A stretch of DNA of 38,587 nt, from the NCBI GenBank assembly GCA_949296855.1, contig CASFRN010000174.1, forward strand, positions 1-38,587. Direction: 5' to 3'. The notes below the pieces were generated by a model. It did not search any database. It saw only the letters and a list, made by a program, of their open reading frames with translations, and was not told the DNA's origin. Positions 24,316 to 33,665 of the stretch are shown piece by piece (position 1 is the first letter of the stretch; every line of letters starts with the position of its first letter). The translations under genes and the position numbers were made by a program. Source of the DNA: an uncultured Bacteroides sp. Lineage in GTDB: Bacteria > Bacteroidota > Bacteroidia > Bacteroidales > Bacteroidaceae.

Positions 24316-26343
24316 TCATTTTGCTTTTAGCATCTCTTCCAAGCGGAGCAATTCGTCGCGGTATTGTGCAGCCTCGATGAAATCGAGTTTTTTAGCGGCT
24401 TCTTGCATCTGTTTTCGAGTGCGGTTGATGCTTTTCTGCAATTGCTCCTTTGACATATATTGTACAATCGGGTCGGCAGCCGCGTAGAGCCGTTCGGGTG
24501 CATCGGTATAGGCTTTCAGTTGTTTCTGCGCTTGAGATTCGTTTTCTGCCTTTTCTAACAAAACGTTGTTGTATGCACGTTTGATTTGCTGGGGCGTAAT
24601 GCCGTGCGCTTCATTGTAAGCTAACTGCTTGGCCCGTCTACGGTTGGTTTCGTCAATCGTAAGCTTCATGCTGTCGGTTATCTTGTCTGCATACATGATG
24701 ACTTTACCGTTGACATTCCGGGCGGCACGTCCGGCTGTTTGTGTTAACGAACGGTGTGAACGGAGGAAGCCTTCTTTGTCGGCGTCTAATATAGCGACCA
24801 GCGATACTTCAGGCAGGTCCAATCCTTCTCGGAGCAGGTTGACCCCTACCAACACATCATAGACTCCTTGACGTAAATCATCCATGATTTTTACACGCTC
24901 TAAGGTTTCCACGTCGCTATGGATGTAGGTGCAGCGTATGCCGTTGCGAAGCAGGTATTCGGTCAGTTCTTCCGCCATGCGTTTGGTCAGGGTGGTGACC
25001 AATACTCTTTCTTGCACTTCGATGCGTTGCTGGATTTCTTCCATTAAGTCGTCCACTTGATTCATGCTGGGGCGGACTTCGATAACGGGGTCTAATAATC
25101 CTGTAGGGCGGATGACCTGTTCTACTACAATGCCTTCGCTTTGTTCCAATTCGTAACTGTCAGGGGTGGCACTGACATAGATGACTTGTTTTGCCATTTC
25201 TTGAAACTCTTCGAATTTCAACGGACGGTTGTCCATGGCCGCAGGCAGACGGAATCCGTAGGTTATCAGGTTTTCTTTACGGGCGCGGTCGCCGCCGTAC
25301 ATGGCACGGATTTGTGGCACGCTGACATGGCTTTCATCAATAACCATCAGAAAATCTTTCGGGAAAAAGTCGAGCAGGCAGTAAGGGCGTGTACCGGGCG
25401 CTCTTCCGTCGAAGTAACGTGAGTAGTTTTCAATTCCTGAGCAATGTCCCAGTTCGCGGAGCATTTCCATGTCGTAAGTGACCCGTTCGTACAACCGCTT
25501 GGCCTCGAATGTCTTGCCTTGCTCTTCGAACCATGCCACTTGTTTCGTCAGGTCGTCTTCTATTTCGTGTATTGCCCGCAGCACACTCTCTTTCGTCGTC
25601 ATGAAAAGATTGGCGGGATAGATTTTATATTCATTGAATTCTGCTAACTTATGCCCGGATACGGGGTCGATTTCTTCGATGGCGTCTATTTCGTCATCCC
25701 AAAACATCACCCGCAAGGCATTGTCGGTATATGCAAGGAATATGTCTACCGTATCACCTTTTACCCGGAAATTTCCTCGGTTCAGTTCGATGTCGTTCCG
25801 TATATATAAGCTGTCCACCAATCGCCGTAAAAACACGTTCCGGTCTATCAGCATGCCTTTTTTCAAGTTAATTACATTGTTATAGAAGTCAGCCGGATTG
25901 CCCATGCCATATATGCAAGACACCGATGAAATCACGATTACATCTTTTCGGCCCGAAAGCAGAGCGGATGTAGCTGCCAGCCGTAGCTTGTCTATTTCTT
26001 CATTGATGGCGAGGTCTTTCTCGATATAGGTGTCGGTCGAGGGCAGATAGGCTTCCGGCTGGTAATAGTCGTAGTAAGATACATAGTATTCTACGGCATT
26101 ATGCGGGAAGAAATTTTTGAACTCGCCATACAGTTGGGCTGCTAATGTCTTGTTGTGGCTTAAAATCAAAGTGGGTTTATTGACGTTCTTGATGACATTG
26201 GCGATGGTGAATGTCTTGCCCGACCCGGTGACTCCTAATAACGTTTGCGCAGGGATGCCGTTCTTTACCCCTTCGGTCAGTTGAGCGATAGCTTCCGGCT
26301 GGTCTCCGGTAGGCTGATAGTCTGATACGAGTTCGAAATTCAT
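24316..26343 (-). CDS. uvrB: Excinuclease ABC subunit B
   Basis: UvrB is the damage-verifying helicase-like subunit of nucleotide excision repair; it receives DNA from UvrA and recruits UvrC. Walker A is GVTGSGKT (residues 37-44), the beta-hairpin follows (YYVSYYDYYQPEAY, about 86-99), the Walker B-like segment is MVIDESHVS, and helicase motifs VSATPDSYE and QTAGRAARN are present. The C-terminal UVR domain (about residues 635-670, FIEAAQYRDELLRLE) is intact. At 675 residues it is full-length. A TAACTTTA at 26379-26386 on the minus strand may be part of its promoter. It marks the resumption of core genes beyond the island. Confidence 0.97.
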   Translation of the reverse strand: MNFELVSDYQPTGDQPEAIAQLTEGVKNGIPAQTLLGVTGSGKTFTIANVIKNVNKPTLILSHNKTLAAQLYGEFKNFFPHNAVEYYVSYYDYYQPEAYLPSTDTYIEKDLAINEEIDKLRLAATSALLSGRKDVIVISSVSCIYGMGNPADFYNNVINLKKGMLIDRNVFLRRLVDSLYIRNDIELNRGNFRVKGDTVDIFLAYTDNALRVMFWDDEIDAIEEIDPVSGHKLAEFNEYKIYPANLFMTTKESVLRAIHEIEDDLTKQVAWFEEQGKTFEAKRLYERVTYDMEMLRELGHCSGIENYSRYFDGRAPGTRPYCLLDFFPKDFLMVIDESHVSVPQIRAMYGGDRARKENLITYGFRLPAAMDNRPLKFEEFQEMAKQVIYVSATPDSYELEQSEGIVVEQVIRPTGLLDPVIEVRPSMNQVDDLMEEIQQRIEVQERVLVTTLTKRMAEELTEYLLRNGIRCTYIHSDVETLERVKIMDDLRQGVYDVLVGVNLLREGLDLPEVSLVAILDADKEGFLRSHRSLTQTAGRAARNVNGKVIMYADKITDSMKLTIDETNRRRAKQLAYNEAHGITPQQIKRAYNNVLLEKAENESQAQKQLKAYTDAPERLYAAADPIVQYMSKEQLQKSINRTRKQMQEAAKKLDFIEAAQYRDELLRLEEMLKAK

Positions 26344-26447
26344 GACTGGTTGTGTTTAGATGTGTTTGAAAAAGCACGTAAAGTTACATATAATTTTTCA
26401 TCGTAGGCGGGAAGTAGGAGATTTTTGTATTAAAATTTATTGAGAAG

Positions 26448-26478
26448 TTGCATTATTCGGCAGAAAGCCGTACTTTTG
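26448..26478 (+). promoter_or_regulatory. Predicted bamD promoter
   Basis: TTGC at 26448-26451, a 19-base spacer and TACTTTTG at 26471-26478 fit the Bacteroides promoter form; the -7 element matches TAnnTTTG exactly. The start codon follows 19 bases later, so the leader is very short. Confidence 0.55.
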
Positions 26479-26497
26479 CACAACTATATTGATAAAT

Positions 26498-27331
26498 ATG
26501 AAAAAGTATATTGTTGCGGCATTGCTTCTTGGCGGAATGTTGTCTTCGTGCGGGGAGTATAATACTGTGCTCAAGAGCACGGACTACGAATATAAATATG
26601 AGGCGGCAAAAGGTTATTTTGCTAAAGGGCAGAACAGTCGTGCGGCTACACTGCTGGAAGAATTAATCCCTATCTTGAAAGGTACTGCCAATGCGGAAGA
26701 GTCGGCGTATATGTTGGCCATGACTTATTTCAACCAAGGGGATTATATTTCGGCATCCCATTATTTCAATGTGTATTATACTACGTATCCGCGCGGGACA
26801 TATACCGAATTGGCGCGTTTCTTCTGCGGGAAGGCCTTGTATCTGGATACGCCTGAACCTCGTTTAGACCAATCAAGTACGTATAAGGCCATTCAGGAAC
26901 TGCAAATGTTCATCGAGTATTTTCCTGAAAGTTCCCGTAAGGAGTTTGCTCAGAATATGATATTTGAGTTGCAAGACAAATTAGTGGAAAAGGAGTACCT
27001 TTCCGCCAAACTGTATTACGACTTAGGTTCGTACACGGGAAACACGTCATATAGCAGTACGGGTAATAACTACTTGGCTGCAGTCGTGACAGCACAAAAT
27101 GTCTTGCGCGACTATCCTTACACCAAACGGAGGGAAGACCTCTCTATGTTGATATTGCGTGCCAAATATGACATGGCGAAAGAAAGCGTTTTTGAAAAGC
27201 AGGAAGAGCGTATGCGCGAAACGATAGACGAGTATTACGCATTCAAGAATGAGTTTCCCGAAAGCAAGTATATGCCTGAAGTGGAAAAAATCTTTCAGGA
27301 TGCCAGCAAGTATGTGAAAGATGAAAATTAA
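26498..27331 (+). CDS. bamD: Outer membrane assembly lipoprotein BamD
   Basis: BamD is the essential lipoprotein partner of BamA in outer-membrane protein assembly. A lipoprotein signal peptide is clear: MKKYIVAALLLGGMLSSCG, with lipidation expected at the cysteine of LSSC. Then come TPR-like helical repeats (YFAKGQNSRAATLLEELIP, YMLAMTYFNQGDYISASHYF, KALYLDTPEPRLDQSSTYKA), as in BamD/YfiO. I chose the ATG at 26498, giving 277 residues; the in-frame TTG three codons earlier is less likely. It is followed by the omega-like gene, a neighbour order I recall from other Bacteroidales. Confidence 0.92.
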   Translation: MKKYIVAALLLGGMLSSCGEYNTVLKSTDYEYKYEAAKGYFAKGQNSRAATLLEELIPILKGTANAEESAYMLAMTYFNQGDYISASHYFNVYYTTYPRGTYTELARFFCGKALYLDTPEPRLDQSSTYKAIQELQMFIEYFPESSRKEFAQNMIFELQDKLVEKEYLSAKLYYDLGSYTGNTSYSSTGNNYLAAVVTAQNVLRDYPYTKRREDLSMLILRAKYDMAKESVFEKQEERMRETIDEYYAFKNEFPESKYMPEVEKIFQDASKYVKDEN

Positions 27332-27356
27332 TCAAGGTTTATAATAAAATAAAATT

Positions 27357-27692
27357 ATGGATTACAAAAAAACAAATGCTCCTACTAACACCATTACCCG
27401 TAACCTGATGGAATTGTGTGAAGACACGGGCAATATCTATGAAACCGTAGCCGTCATCGGTAAACGTGCGAACCAGATAAGCGTAGAGATGAAGAACGAT
27501 TTGTCGAAAAAGCTGCAAGAGTTTGCATCGTACAACGATAATTTGGAAGAAGTGTTCGAGAACAGGGAGCAGATTGAAATCTCCCGTTATTATGAGAAGT
27601 TGCCGAAACCGACGCTGATTGCCACACAAGAATACATTGAGGGCAAAGTGTATTACCGTAATCCGGCAAAAGAAAAGGAGAAATTGCAATAA
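27357..27692 (+). CDS. DNA-directed RNA polymerase omega/Rpb6-like subunit
   Basis: A 111-residue protein whose pattern fits the Bacteroidetes omega (Rpb6-like) subunit that binds the beta-prime subunit and assists RNA polymerase assembly. The conserved helix is NIYETVAVIGKRANQISVEM, corresponding to the omega motif around ARRA/GKRANQ, and the C-terminal part has PKPTLIATQEYIEGKVYYR. It starts 25 bases after the bamD stop codon and probably shares its transcript; a hairpin with T-run follows. Confidence 0.8.
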   Translation: MDYKKTNAPTNTITRNLMELCEDTGNIYETVAVIGKRANQISVEMKNDLSKKLQEFASYNDNLEEVFENREQIEISRYYEKLPKPTLIATQEYIEGKVYYRNPAKEKEKLQ

Positions 27693-27708
27693 TCCGTTTT
27701 TAAGATTG

Positions 27709-27780
27709 AAAACACAGACACGTATCGTAAGTCTTTTCCCAAACTGAGAAGGCAGAAAACATACGCTTCTGTGTTTTTTT
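27709..27780 (+). terminator. Probable terminator after the omega-like gene
   Basis: AAAACACAGACACGTAT (27709-27725) and ATACGCTTCTGTGTTTT (27761-27777) pair at 15 of 17 positions around a 35-base loop. A T-run continues to 27780. The long loop makes it weaker than the ppdK terminator, and the next gene begins at 27814, so some read-through is likely. Confidence 0.5.
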
Positions 27781-27813
27781 GTTTTCCAACCATTTAAAAA
27801 AAGATAATAAATC

Positions 27814-28263
27814 ATGATACAACGCATCCAGACCATTTATTTGTTCGTGTCGGCCGTTTTGTCGGCAGTCGCTTTGTGTATGCCGGTGGGGCATTTTTAT
27901 ACCGATACGGCTGTGTCGCGGCTGACGGCTTTATCTGTAATAGCATCTGATGCCGCGGTTGATTATACGCCATGGCCTTTGTGTGTGCTTTTGTCTGTGT
28001 CAGTATTGTTGCCTTTCGTTGCGGTTTTCCTTTATAAAAAGCGTATGCGGCAAATCAAGGTTACGGCATGGGGAAGTGTAGCGTTGCTGCTTTTTATTTT
28101 AGCGGCTGTTGTATATGTGTATTCTTTGTCGCCTTCTTATGGTAGCTTTACTCCGTCGTGGGCTGTTTGTCTTCCTTTTATTTCATTGATATGCAACTGG
28201 CTCGCTATCCGTGGCATTCGGAAAGACGAGAAATTGGTAAGGTCGTATAACACCATCCGTTGA
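27814..28263 (+). CDS. DUF4293 family membrane protein
   Basis: A 149-residue protein with four predicted membrane segments at about residues 8-25, 53-72, 83-103 and 115-133. The N-terminus MIQRIQTIYLFVSAVLS is characteristic of the DUF4293 family of Bacteroidetes. No function is known and no catalytic motif is seen. It follows bamD and the omega-like gene on the same strand and is followed by a bidirectional terminator. Confidence 0.8.
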   Translation: MIQRIQTIYLFVSAVLSAVALCMPVGHFYTDTAVSRLTALSVIASDAAVDYTPWPLCVLLSVSVLLPFVAVFLYKKRMRQIKVTAWGSVALLLFILAAVVYVYSLSPSYGSFTPSWAVCLPFISLICNWLAIRGIRKDEKLVRSYNTIR

Positions 28264-28279
28264 CACATAGCGGTAAAGT

Positions 28280-28341
28280 AAGGGGGTAAGGAGCCGATAT
28301 TTTGATATTATTATCATTTGCTCCTTAACCCCTTGTTTTTT
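28280..28341. terminator. Bidirectional terminator between convergent genes
   Basis: AAGGGGGTAAGGAGC (28280-28294) and GCTCCTTAACCCCTT (28320-28334) pair at 14 of 15 positions and are followed on the plus strand by GTTTTTTG. It sits between the DUF4293 gene (+) and the chromate transporter genes (-), and could serve both. Confidence 0.75.
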
Positions 28342-28387
28342 GCTTTCTTATTTTACCTTCCTTACTTGCCTTAGTTATATACTTTCC

Positions 28388-28954
28388 TTAATTATATACA
28401 ATGTATCCTGCTACACCGCTTATTACGATAAGAAGTATCGGGTTGGTTTTGAAACGGTAGGAGGCAATAAAAGTGGCGAGGAATAATAAGGTGCTGACAA
28501 TTATTTGCAGACGGTCGGTCCCGAAGTTTTCTCCGTTCATAAGTACCAAAGCTGCTGCTGCCAGCAAGCCTACTACACCGGGACGCAATCCGTTAAACAC
28601 CGCAGCTACAGCCGGATGTTTTTGGTATTTAAGAAAGAAGCGGCTGATGAGCACCATTAGGATAAATGAAGGCAACACTACGGCACTTGTGGTAATTATG
28701 GAACCAAGGATGCCCATGGCGTGTGAGTAACCTGCGCCTACTACAGCTGAATAACCTACATAGGTGGCGGAATTGATGCCGATAGGGCCCGGTGTCATCT
28801 GGCTGATGGCGATAATATCGGTAAACTCGGTTGAGGTAAGCCATTCGTGACGGGTCACTACTTCGCCTTGTATCATGGAAATCATGGCGTAGCCTCCTCC
28901 GAAGCCGAAGAGGCCGATTTTGAAGAACGCGTAAAAGAGTTGTAAGAAAAGCAT
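28388..28954 (-). CDS. Chromate transporter, half-size CHR protein (second of pair)
   Basis: A 188-residue membrane protein of the CHR (chromate ion transporter) family. The signature is near the N-terminus: FFKIGLFGFGGGYAMISMIQ, followed by SQMTPGPIGINSATYVGY. About six hydrophobic segments are visible. Full-length ChrA carries two such domains in one chain; half-size proteins encoded in pairs are known in the family (short-chain CHR) and act together. The start lies 62 bases after the stop of the partner gene. Chromate is the family's named substrate; the physiological substrate here is not known. Confidence 0.88.
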   Translation of the reverse strand: MLFLQLFYAFFKIGLFGFGGGYAMISMIQGEVVTRHEWLTSTEFTDIIAISQMTPGPIGINSATYVGYSAVVGAGYSHAMGILGSIITTSAVVLPSFILMVLISRFFLKYQKHPAVAAVFNGLRPGVVGLLAAAALVLMNGENFGTDRLQIIVSTLLFLATFIASYRFKTNPILLIVISGVAGYIVYN

Positions 28955-29016
28955 TTGTCTTTCAGTTAAGAGTGAATGATTAATAATGAATAGTCAATAA
29001 CGGCGGATGCCAATTT

Positions 29017-29556
29017 TTAACTTTTAGTTTTTAACTTCCCGTATATGTACCCTCCTAATCCGCTTAGGATAATGACATAGATAGGCGAGAAGCCTAAGAG
29101 CCAGATAAGAAGTGCGGAGACTACTGGTATCCATGCGTTATAGCGGTTGATGCGGGCGGATTTAGCCATTTTAAATGTTGGGGCAGCTATCAATGCCACT
29201 ACGGCAGGTCGGATGCCTTTGAATACACTTTCTACCGCCGAATAGTGTTTGAATTGCTGGAAGAAGAGTGCAATGGCAAGAATGACGAGAAACGAGGGCA
29301 GGATAGTGCCTAACGCCATCCAGAAGGCTCCCCAAAAGCGGCGGAGCTTATAGCCGATGAAAATGGCAATGTTGACCGCAAAGATGCCGGGCACAGTTTG
29401 TGCCAGTGCCATTAAGTCGAGGAAATCTTCTTTGGTAATCCATTTCCGTTTATCGACTAATTCATCTTCGATGAGTGGAACCATGGCATATCCTCCGCCG
29501 ATGGTGAACATCCCGATGCGGGTGAAAATGAGGAAAGATTTGATGTAAAAGTTCAT
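29017..29556 (-). CDS. Chromate transporter, half-size CHR protein (first of pair)
   Basis: The partner of the downstream CHR protein. The signature is FLIFTRIGMFTIGGGYAMVP followed by LAQTVPGIFAVNIAIFIGY, and several membrane segments follow. An open frame starts at 29634, but it would overlap the end of the regulator gene. The ATG at 29556 (MNFYIKSFLIF) gives 179 residues, close to the family norm for half-size forms. It begins 16 bases after the regulator's stop codon, so both may be on one transcript. Confidence 0.87.
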   Translation of the reverse strand: MNFYIKSFLIFTRIGMFTIGGGYAMVPLIEDELVDKRKWITKEDFLDLMALAQTVPGIFAVNIAIFIGYKLRRFWGAFWMALGTILPSFLVILAIALFFQQFKHYSAVESVFKGIRPAVVALIAAPTFKMAKSARINRYNAWIPVVSALLIWLLGFSPIYVIILSGLGGYIYGKLKTKS

Positions 29557-29572
29557 ATCGTTATGAGGTTTA

Positions 29573-32500
29573 TTATTCGTTTTTCTTATATACACTGGGC
29601 GGGACACCGTAAAACTTCTTGAATGTATCTGCAAAGTATTTCGGGTCGGCGAATCCCATGCGGTCGGAAACTTCTGCCACGGTGTATTGTTGGGTTTTTA
29701 ACAAGATGGCTGCCTCTTGCATACGGATGTTGCGGATGAACTCGTTAGGCGGAATGCCGGTGAGGGCTTTTATCTTGTTGTAAAAACTGGTGCGGCTCAT
29801 ATTCATTTCTGCACAAAGGGTATCTACGGTAAGGTCTCCTTTCAGGTTTTCTTTAATAAAAGCAGTGACCTTTTGTATAAATTCTTTGTCCAATCCCGAT
29901 GGAAGAAGGATATCCTCAGCGGGAGGTTCCATTTCCATCGAAGCTTGTTTCAGTTTCTTACGGATAAATTCGCGGTTCTCTAACAGATTGCTGATATTTG
30001 CTTTCAGTACGGTGAGGTCGAAAGGTTTCACAATGTGCATATCTGCTTTAGTCTGCAATCCCCGCAAGATGTCTTCGCGTGTGCCAAGAGCGGTTAGCAG
30101 GATAACCGGAATATGGCTGGTCTCAATGTCGCTTTTCAGAATGCCACACATTTCTTCTCCGTTCATTATGGGCATCATGACATCAGAAATAATGAGGTCT
30201 GGCGGCGTGGTGTGTATTTTGTCAAGGGCTTCTTGTCCGTTTCCTGCTTCTTCAGTGCGATAGGTATCAGCCAGGCTTTCTGTTAGGAAAGTGCGTAGGC
30301 TGGTATTGTCTTCTACGATTAAGATAAGAGGCAGATTCGTTGCAGTCTTTTTTAATTCCGGACGTGGAACATTGGTAAACACTTCTGCCTGTTTCTTTTC
30401 TTCGGATAAGACTTCGTCAGGGGTATCTTCGGTGTGGCGTTGATAGTGTTCGCTCCAGATGGGGAAATTTAGCGTGAAGGTAGTTCCTACACCTTCTGCA
30501 CTGCTATAACTTATCTTTCCTTCGTGGTTTTGAATGAGGCGATAGGTCAATAACATTCCGATGCCCGAACCCGTGATGAGCTGATTGGTGGCATTCCGTC
30601 CGCGGAAGAGAAGGCGGAATAATTTCTTTTGGTCTTCTTTGGGAATACCTATGCCGGTGTCTTGTATGCTCAGTGTCCAACGGTTTTTAATTTGTCCGGC
30701 TTCTATTCGTACTTCTCCTCCTTGTTGCGTATATTTTAAGGCATTACTGATAAGGTTGCGTAGGATAGAGTCCATCTTGTTGCGGTCTATCCATACCTCA
30801 AGTTGTCCAGGCGTACCTTTATAATAGAAGTGTATGCCTTTTTGTTCTGCGTATGCTTCGAATTGTTTCAGATAGGTTTGCAGATATTGATTCAGTTCGT
30901 AACGCGATACAAGGGATTGCGAACCGTAATAGTTCTCTTTTTGGAAATTAATGAGGTTATTAGCCAAGTCGGACAAGTTTTCCGTGTTCTGTAGAGCAAG
31001 GTTGAGGTTTCTTGTCCCTTTTTCACTTAGTTGCTCATCTTTCAGTATTTCGCCCAAGGGTGCTTTGATAAGAGTAAGCGGGGTACGGATGTCGTGTGCC
31101 GTATGGATGAAGAAATTGATTTTTTCTTGCGACACTTGTTTTTCGTGGCGGATGATTTTAACGCGCACGATGAGCCACGTGATGCCGATAATGATGAGTG
31201 CATAACCTAAGAACGCCCAAAAGGTAAGCCATGCCGGACGTCCTATCAAGATGCGGATGCTTCGTTCTTCTATAGGTTGATGGTTGTCGGTCAATACAGC
31301 CTGTACACGCAGCGTATAGTTGCCAGGCGAAAGATTGGTGTACTGGATAAGTCCGTCAGTAGTGAGAGGTGACCATTGGTCATAGAATCCTTCTAATTTC
31401 CATGTATAGGCAATGTCTGAAGGATTGTCGAAATTGATGGACGATACATTGAGTGAAAACGTATTTTGGTCATATCTCAACTTGATTTGATTCGTTTGGT
31501 CAATCGGCTGTGAAAGTGGCGAGTCTTTCCCGTCAGGATGTACTGTGCGGTACATGATTTTTAAGTCAGTAAATACAATGTGGCTATAAAATTCGTTAGG
31601 AAGTTTGACGTTATCGGGTAAGATGATAGCGCCTTCGTTGCTTCCGAATATCAGTGTGCCGTCGTGGGTATGGATGGCAGCATTCGGGTTGAAGCTGGCG
31701 GCAAGGAGGCCTTGCTCTTTAGTCCAGTTGGTGAAGGACTTATCCGTGCGGTCGAAGAAGGACAAACCGTTTTCGGTACCGATGTAAAGGTTTTTGTTTC
31801 GGTCAGGGATAATACTATAGATATTATTGCTTCCTATGCCACTATTTTCGGTATGGTAATGGATGAATTCAGTCTTGCCATTAGGCAAAACAAATAATCC
31901 GTTCCCGTATGTGCCGATATAGGTGTTTTGTGCCGAATCTGTGTAGATTACGTTGATACATCCCATCTGCTCATTTTCCAGTGGGCGGAAATCTTGGTTT
32001 GTTTTGTCGAATATGTAAATGCCGTTGATGGTTCCTATCCATAAAGAATGTGCGTCTCTTTGTTGGATAGTAGTCACAGGGTAACCGATGTTGTATTCGA
32101 TAGTAAGGTTGGTACGTGGATTGTGGGCTTTTAAGCGGTAAAAGCCTCCTGTCCATACCAGTCCGTCTTCATCACGGTAAATGCATCGGATGTATTTGTC
32201 TGGACCTTCATCGGGAGTGACGCTATGTTGTTGGTAAAACGTGGTTTTCCGCGTATGTTTGTTTATCATGTAAACGCCTGACATGTAGCCTCCGGCAAGG
32301 AGGAGCCCGGGCTTTACTTCACAAAGCGAGGCGAAAATGCGGTTTTCGCTTTCGTTATTCGTTCCGGATTCATCGGTGAGGAAGTTTATCCATTGGTCTT
32401 TGGCTTTTTCATAGCAGCTTATTCCGTTGCTGGTGGCATACCAAATGTCGCCTTCCGCGTCTTCTAAGATGGCGTTCACACAATTGTTGGCAAGTGAGTG

Positions 32501-33544
32501 AGGATTATTGGGCGAATGCTTAACCCACTTATAGCTGGGATAATGTTCCGAGTAAATGGTAATGCCGGTGGGGTAGACCACGCTCCAAAGTCTTCCAGAC
32601 AAGTCTTGGTAAATGTCTTTGATGATGTTTCCGTTCATCTTGTTGGGAGTATGCGGGTCTTCACGCAAGAAAGGCGCGAGATATCCACGGCTTACCTCTA
32701 ACCGATAAATGCCTTTTCCGTCGGTGGCGATGTAAAGTGTATCGGGACGTTGACGGTCGGGGATAATCTTGTTGATGCCGATGTCTTTCATTGATTCGCC
32801 CATCGAGACGAGTTTACCGTCTTGTGGGTTGTAGATAAAAAGTTTATCAAGCAGGCTGTTGATAACCAACTTTTTTGTAGGGCGGTGATAATAGATATAG
32901 TCTATCAATTGAAGGGAAGGCAAGACAATCGGACGGGCATTTGTAATTTTGCCTTCTTTGAATTGGATTCGGCAGACTTGTCTTTCGGTGGCAAGATAGA
33001 ACTCCGTGTCATTGGCTTGTGTGATACAGGTGATTTTCCCTTGAAGAGGATTCGTTGACTTGTAAACCTGTTTCCCTTTTATATCATATAAAATGATATG
33101 TTGGTCTACACAAAACCATACGCGGTTTGTATCGTCCATATAAACGGCAGATACAGGACGTTTCTTTAATTCGGGATAACGCTGCTTTAGGTCGAACGTA
33201 AGCTGGAACGAGTCTTTTCGCTCATCGTAATGAAAAAGGAAACCGTCTTTCCCTATTTCATATACTTTCCCATTGTGGTCTGTATGGAGGATGTTTAGGT
33301 TGGGATAGAAATTGAGGGCTTTCCCTTTGTGATAGAGGTTGTAATGAGTGAACCGTTTCCCGTCGTAGCGGTCCACGCCCTTGTGGGTAAGTACCCAGAT
33401 GTAATATTGTTTCCCTTGTCCGATAGAGAGTACCCGTCTGCTGCTAAGTCCGTTATCCATGTCGATGTATTCGAATATCTGGGCTTTTGCAGGGAGTAAG
33501 GATGCTAATATCAGCCCCATTAGGATAAAGAACTTGTGTAGCAT
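29573..33544 (-). CDS. Hybrid two-component system sensor/AraC-type regulator
   Basis: A one-polypeptide sensor and transcription factor (HTCS) of the Bacteroidetes kind. In order: signal peptide (1-21, ending AKAQ), periplasmic two-propeller region with repeated segments such as SIGQGKQYYIWVLTHKGVDR (22 to about 690), Y_Y_Y domain (about 695-765, YTWKLEGFYDQWSP), one membrane helix (about 772-798), HisKA with the phosphorylated H817 (HDIRTPLTLIK), HATPase (SIQDTGIGIPKEDQ), REC with D1121 (LIISDVMMP) and a C-terminal AraC helix-turn-helix. At 1323 residues it is full-length. Such proteins usually sit beside the SusC/SusD genes they control; none is present here. Confidence 0.95.
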   Translation of the reverse strand: MLHKFFILMGLILASLLPAKAQIFEYIDMDNGLSSRRVLSIGQGKQYYIWVLTHKGVDRYDGKRFTHYNLYHKGKALNFYPNLNILHTDHNGKVYEIGKDGFLFHYDERKDSFQLTFDLKQRYPELKKRPVSAVYMDDTNRVWFCVDQHIILYDIKGKQVYKSTNPLQGKITCITQANDTEFYLATERQVCRIQFKEGKITNARPIVLPSLQLIDYIYYHRPTKKLVINSLLDKLFIYNPQDGKLVSMGESMKDIGINKIIPDRQRPDTLYIATDGKGIYRLEVSRGYLAPFLREDPHTPNKMNGNIIKDIYQDLSGRLWSVVYPTGITIYSEHYPSYKWVKHSPNNPHSLANNCVNAILEDAEGDIWYATSNGISCYEKAKDQWINFLTDESGTNNESENRIFASLCEVKPGLLLAGGYMSGVYMINKHTRKTTFYQQHSVTPDEGPDKYIRCIYRDEDGLVWTGGFYRLKAHNPRTNLTIEYNIGYPVTTIQQRDAHSLWIGTINGIYIFDKTNQDFRPLENEQMGCINVIYTDSAQNTYIGTYGNGLFVLPNGKTEFIHYHTENSGIGSNNIYSIIPDRNKNLYIGTENGLSFFDRTDKSFTNWTKEQGLLAASFNPNAAIHTHDGTLIFGSNEGAIILPDNVKLPNEFYSHIVFTDLKIMYRTVHPDGKDSPLSQPIDQTNQIKLRYDQNTFSLNVSSINFDNPSDIAYTWKLEGFYDQWSPLTTDGLIQYTNLSPGNYTLRVQAVLTDNHQPIEERSIRILIGRPAWLTFWAFLGYALIIIGITWLIVRVKIIRHEKQVSQEKINFFIHTAHDIRTPLTLIKAPLGEILKDEQLSEKGTRNLNLALQNTENLSDLANNLINFQKENYYGSQSLVSRYELNQYLQTYLKQFEAYAEQKGIHFYYKGTPGQLEVWIDRNKMDSILRNLISNALKYTQQGGEVRIEAGQIKNRWTLSIQDTGIGIPKEDQKKLFRLLFRGRNATNQLITGSGIGMLLTYRLIQNHEGKISYSSAEGVGTTFTLNFPIWSEHYQRHTEDTPDEVLSEEKKQAEVFTNVPRPELKKTATNLPLILIVEDNTSLRTFLTESLADTYRTEEAGNGQEALDKIHTTPPDLIISDVMMPIMNGEEMCGILKSDIETSHIPVILLTALGTREDILRGLQTKADMHIVKPFDLTVLKANISNLLENREFIRKKLKQASMEMEPPAEDILLPSGLDKEFIQKVTAFIKENLKGDLTVDTLCAEMNMSRTSFYNKIKALTGIPPNEFIRNIRMQEAAILLKTQQYTVAEVSDRMGFADPKYFADTFKKFYGVPPSVYKKNE

Positions 33545-33583
33545 AAATGGCAGGTTTTATGAGTTTGTTTTTCAATGCAGATT

Positions 33584-33643
33584 AACGCGGATTAACGCAG
33601 ATTATTGAAATAACATCTGCGAAAATCTGCGTTAATCCGCGTT
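33584..33643. repeat. Perfect 19-base intergenic palindrome
   Basis: AACGCGGATTAACGCAGAT (33584-33602) and ATCTGCGTTAATCCGCGTT (33625-33643) are exact reverse complements around a 22-base loop; each arm also contains an internal GCGGATTAACGC-like direct repetition. It lies between purL and the regulator gene, both on the minus strand, and may end purL transcription or be a dispersed repeat. Confidence 0.75.
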
Positions 33644-33665
33644 TCCTTTTTAATTAAAAAGTATA

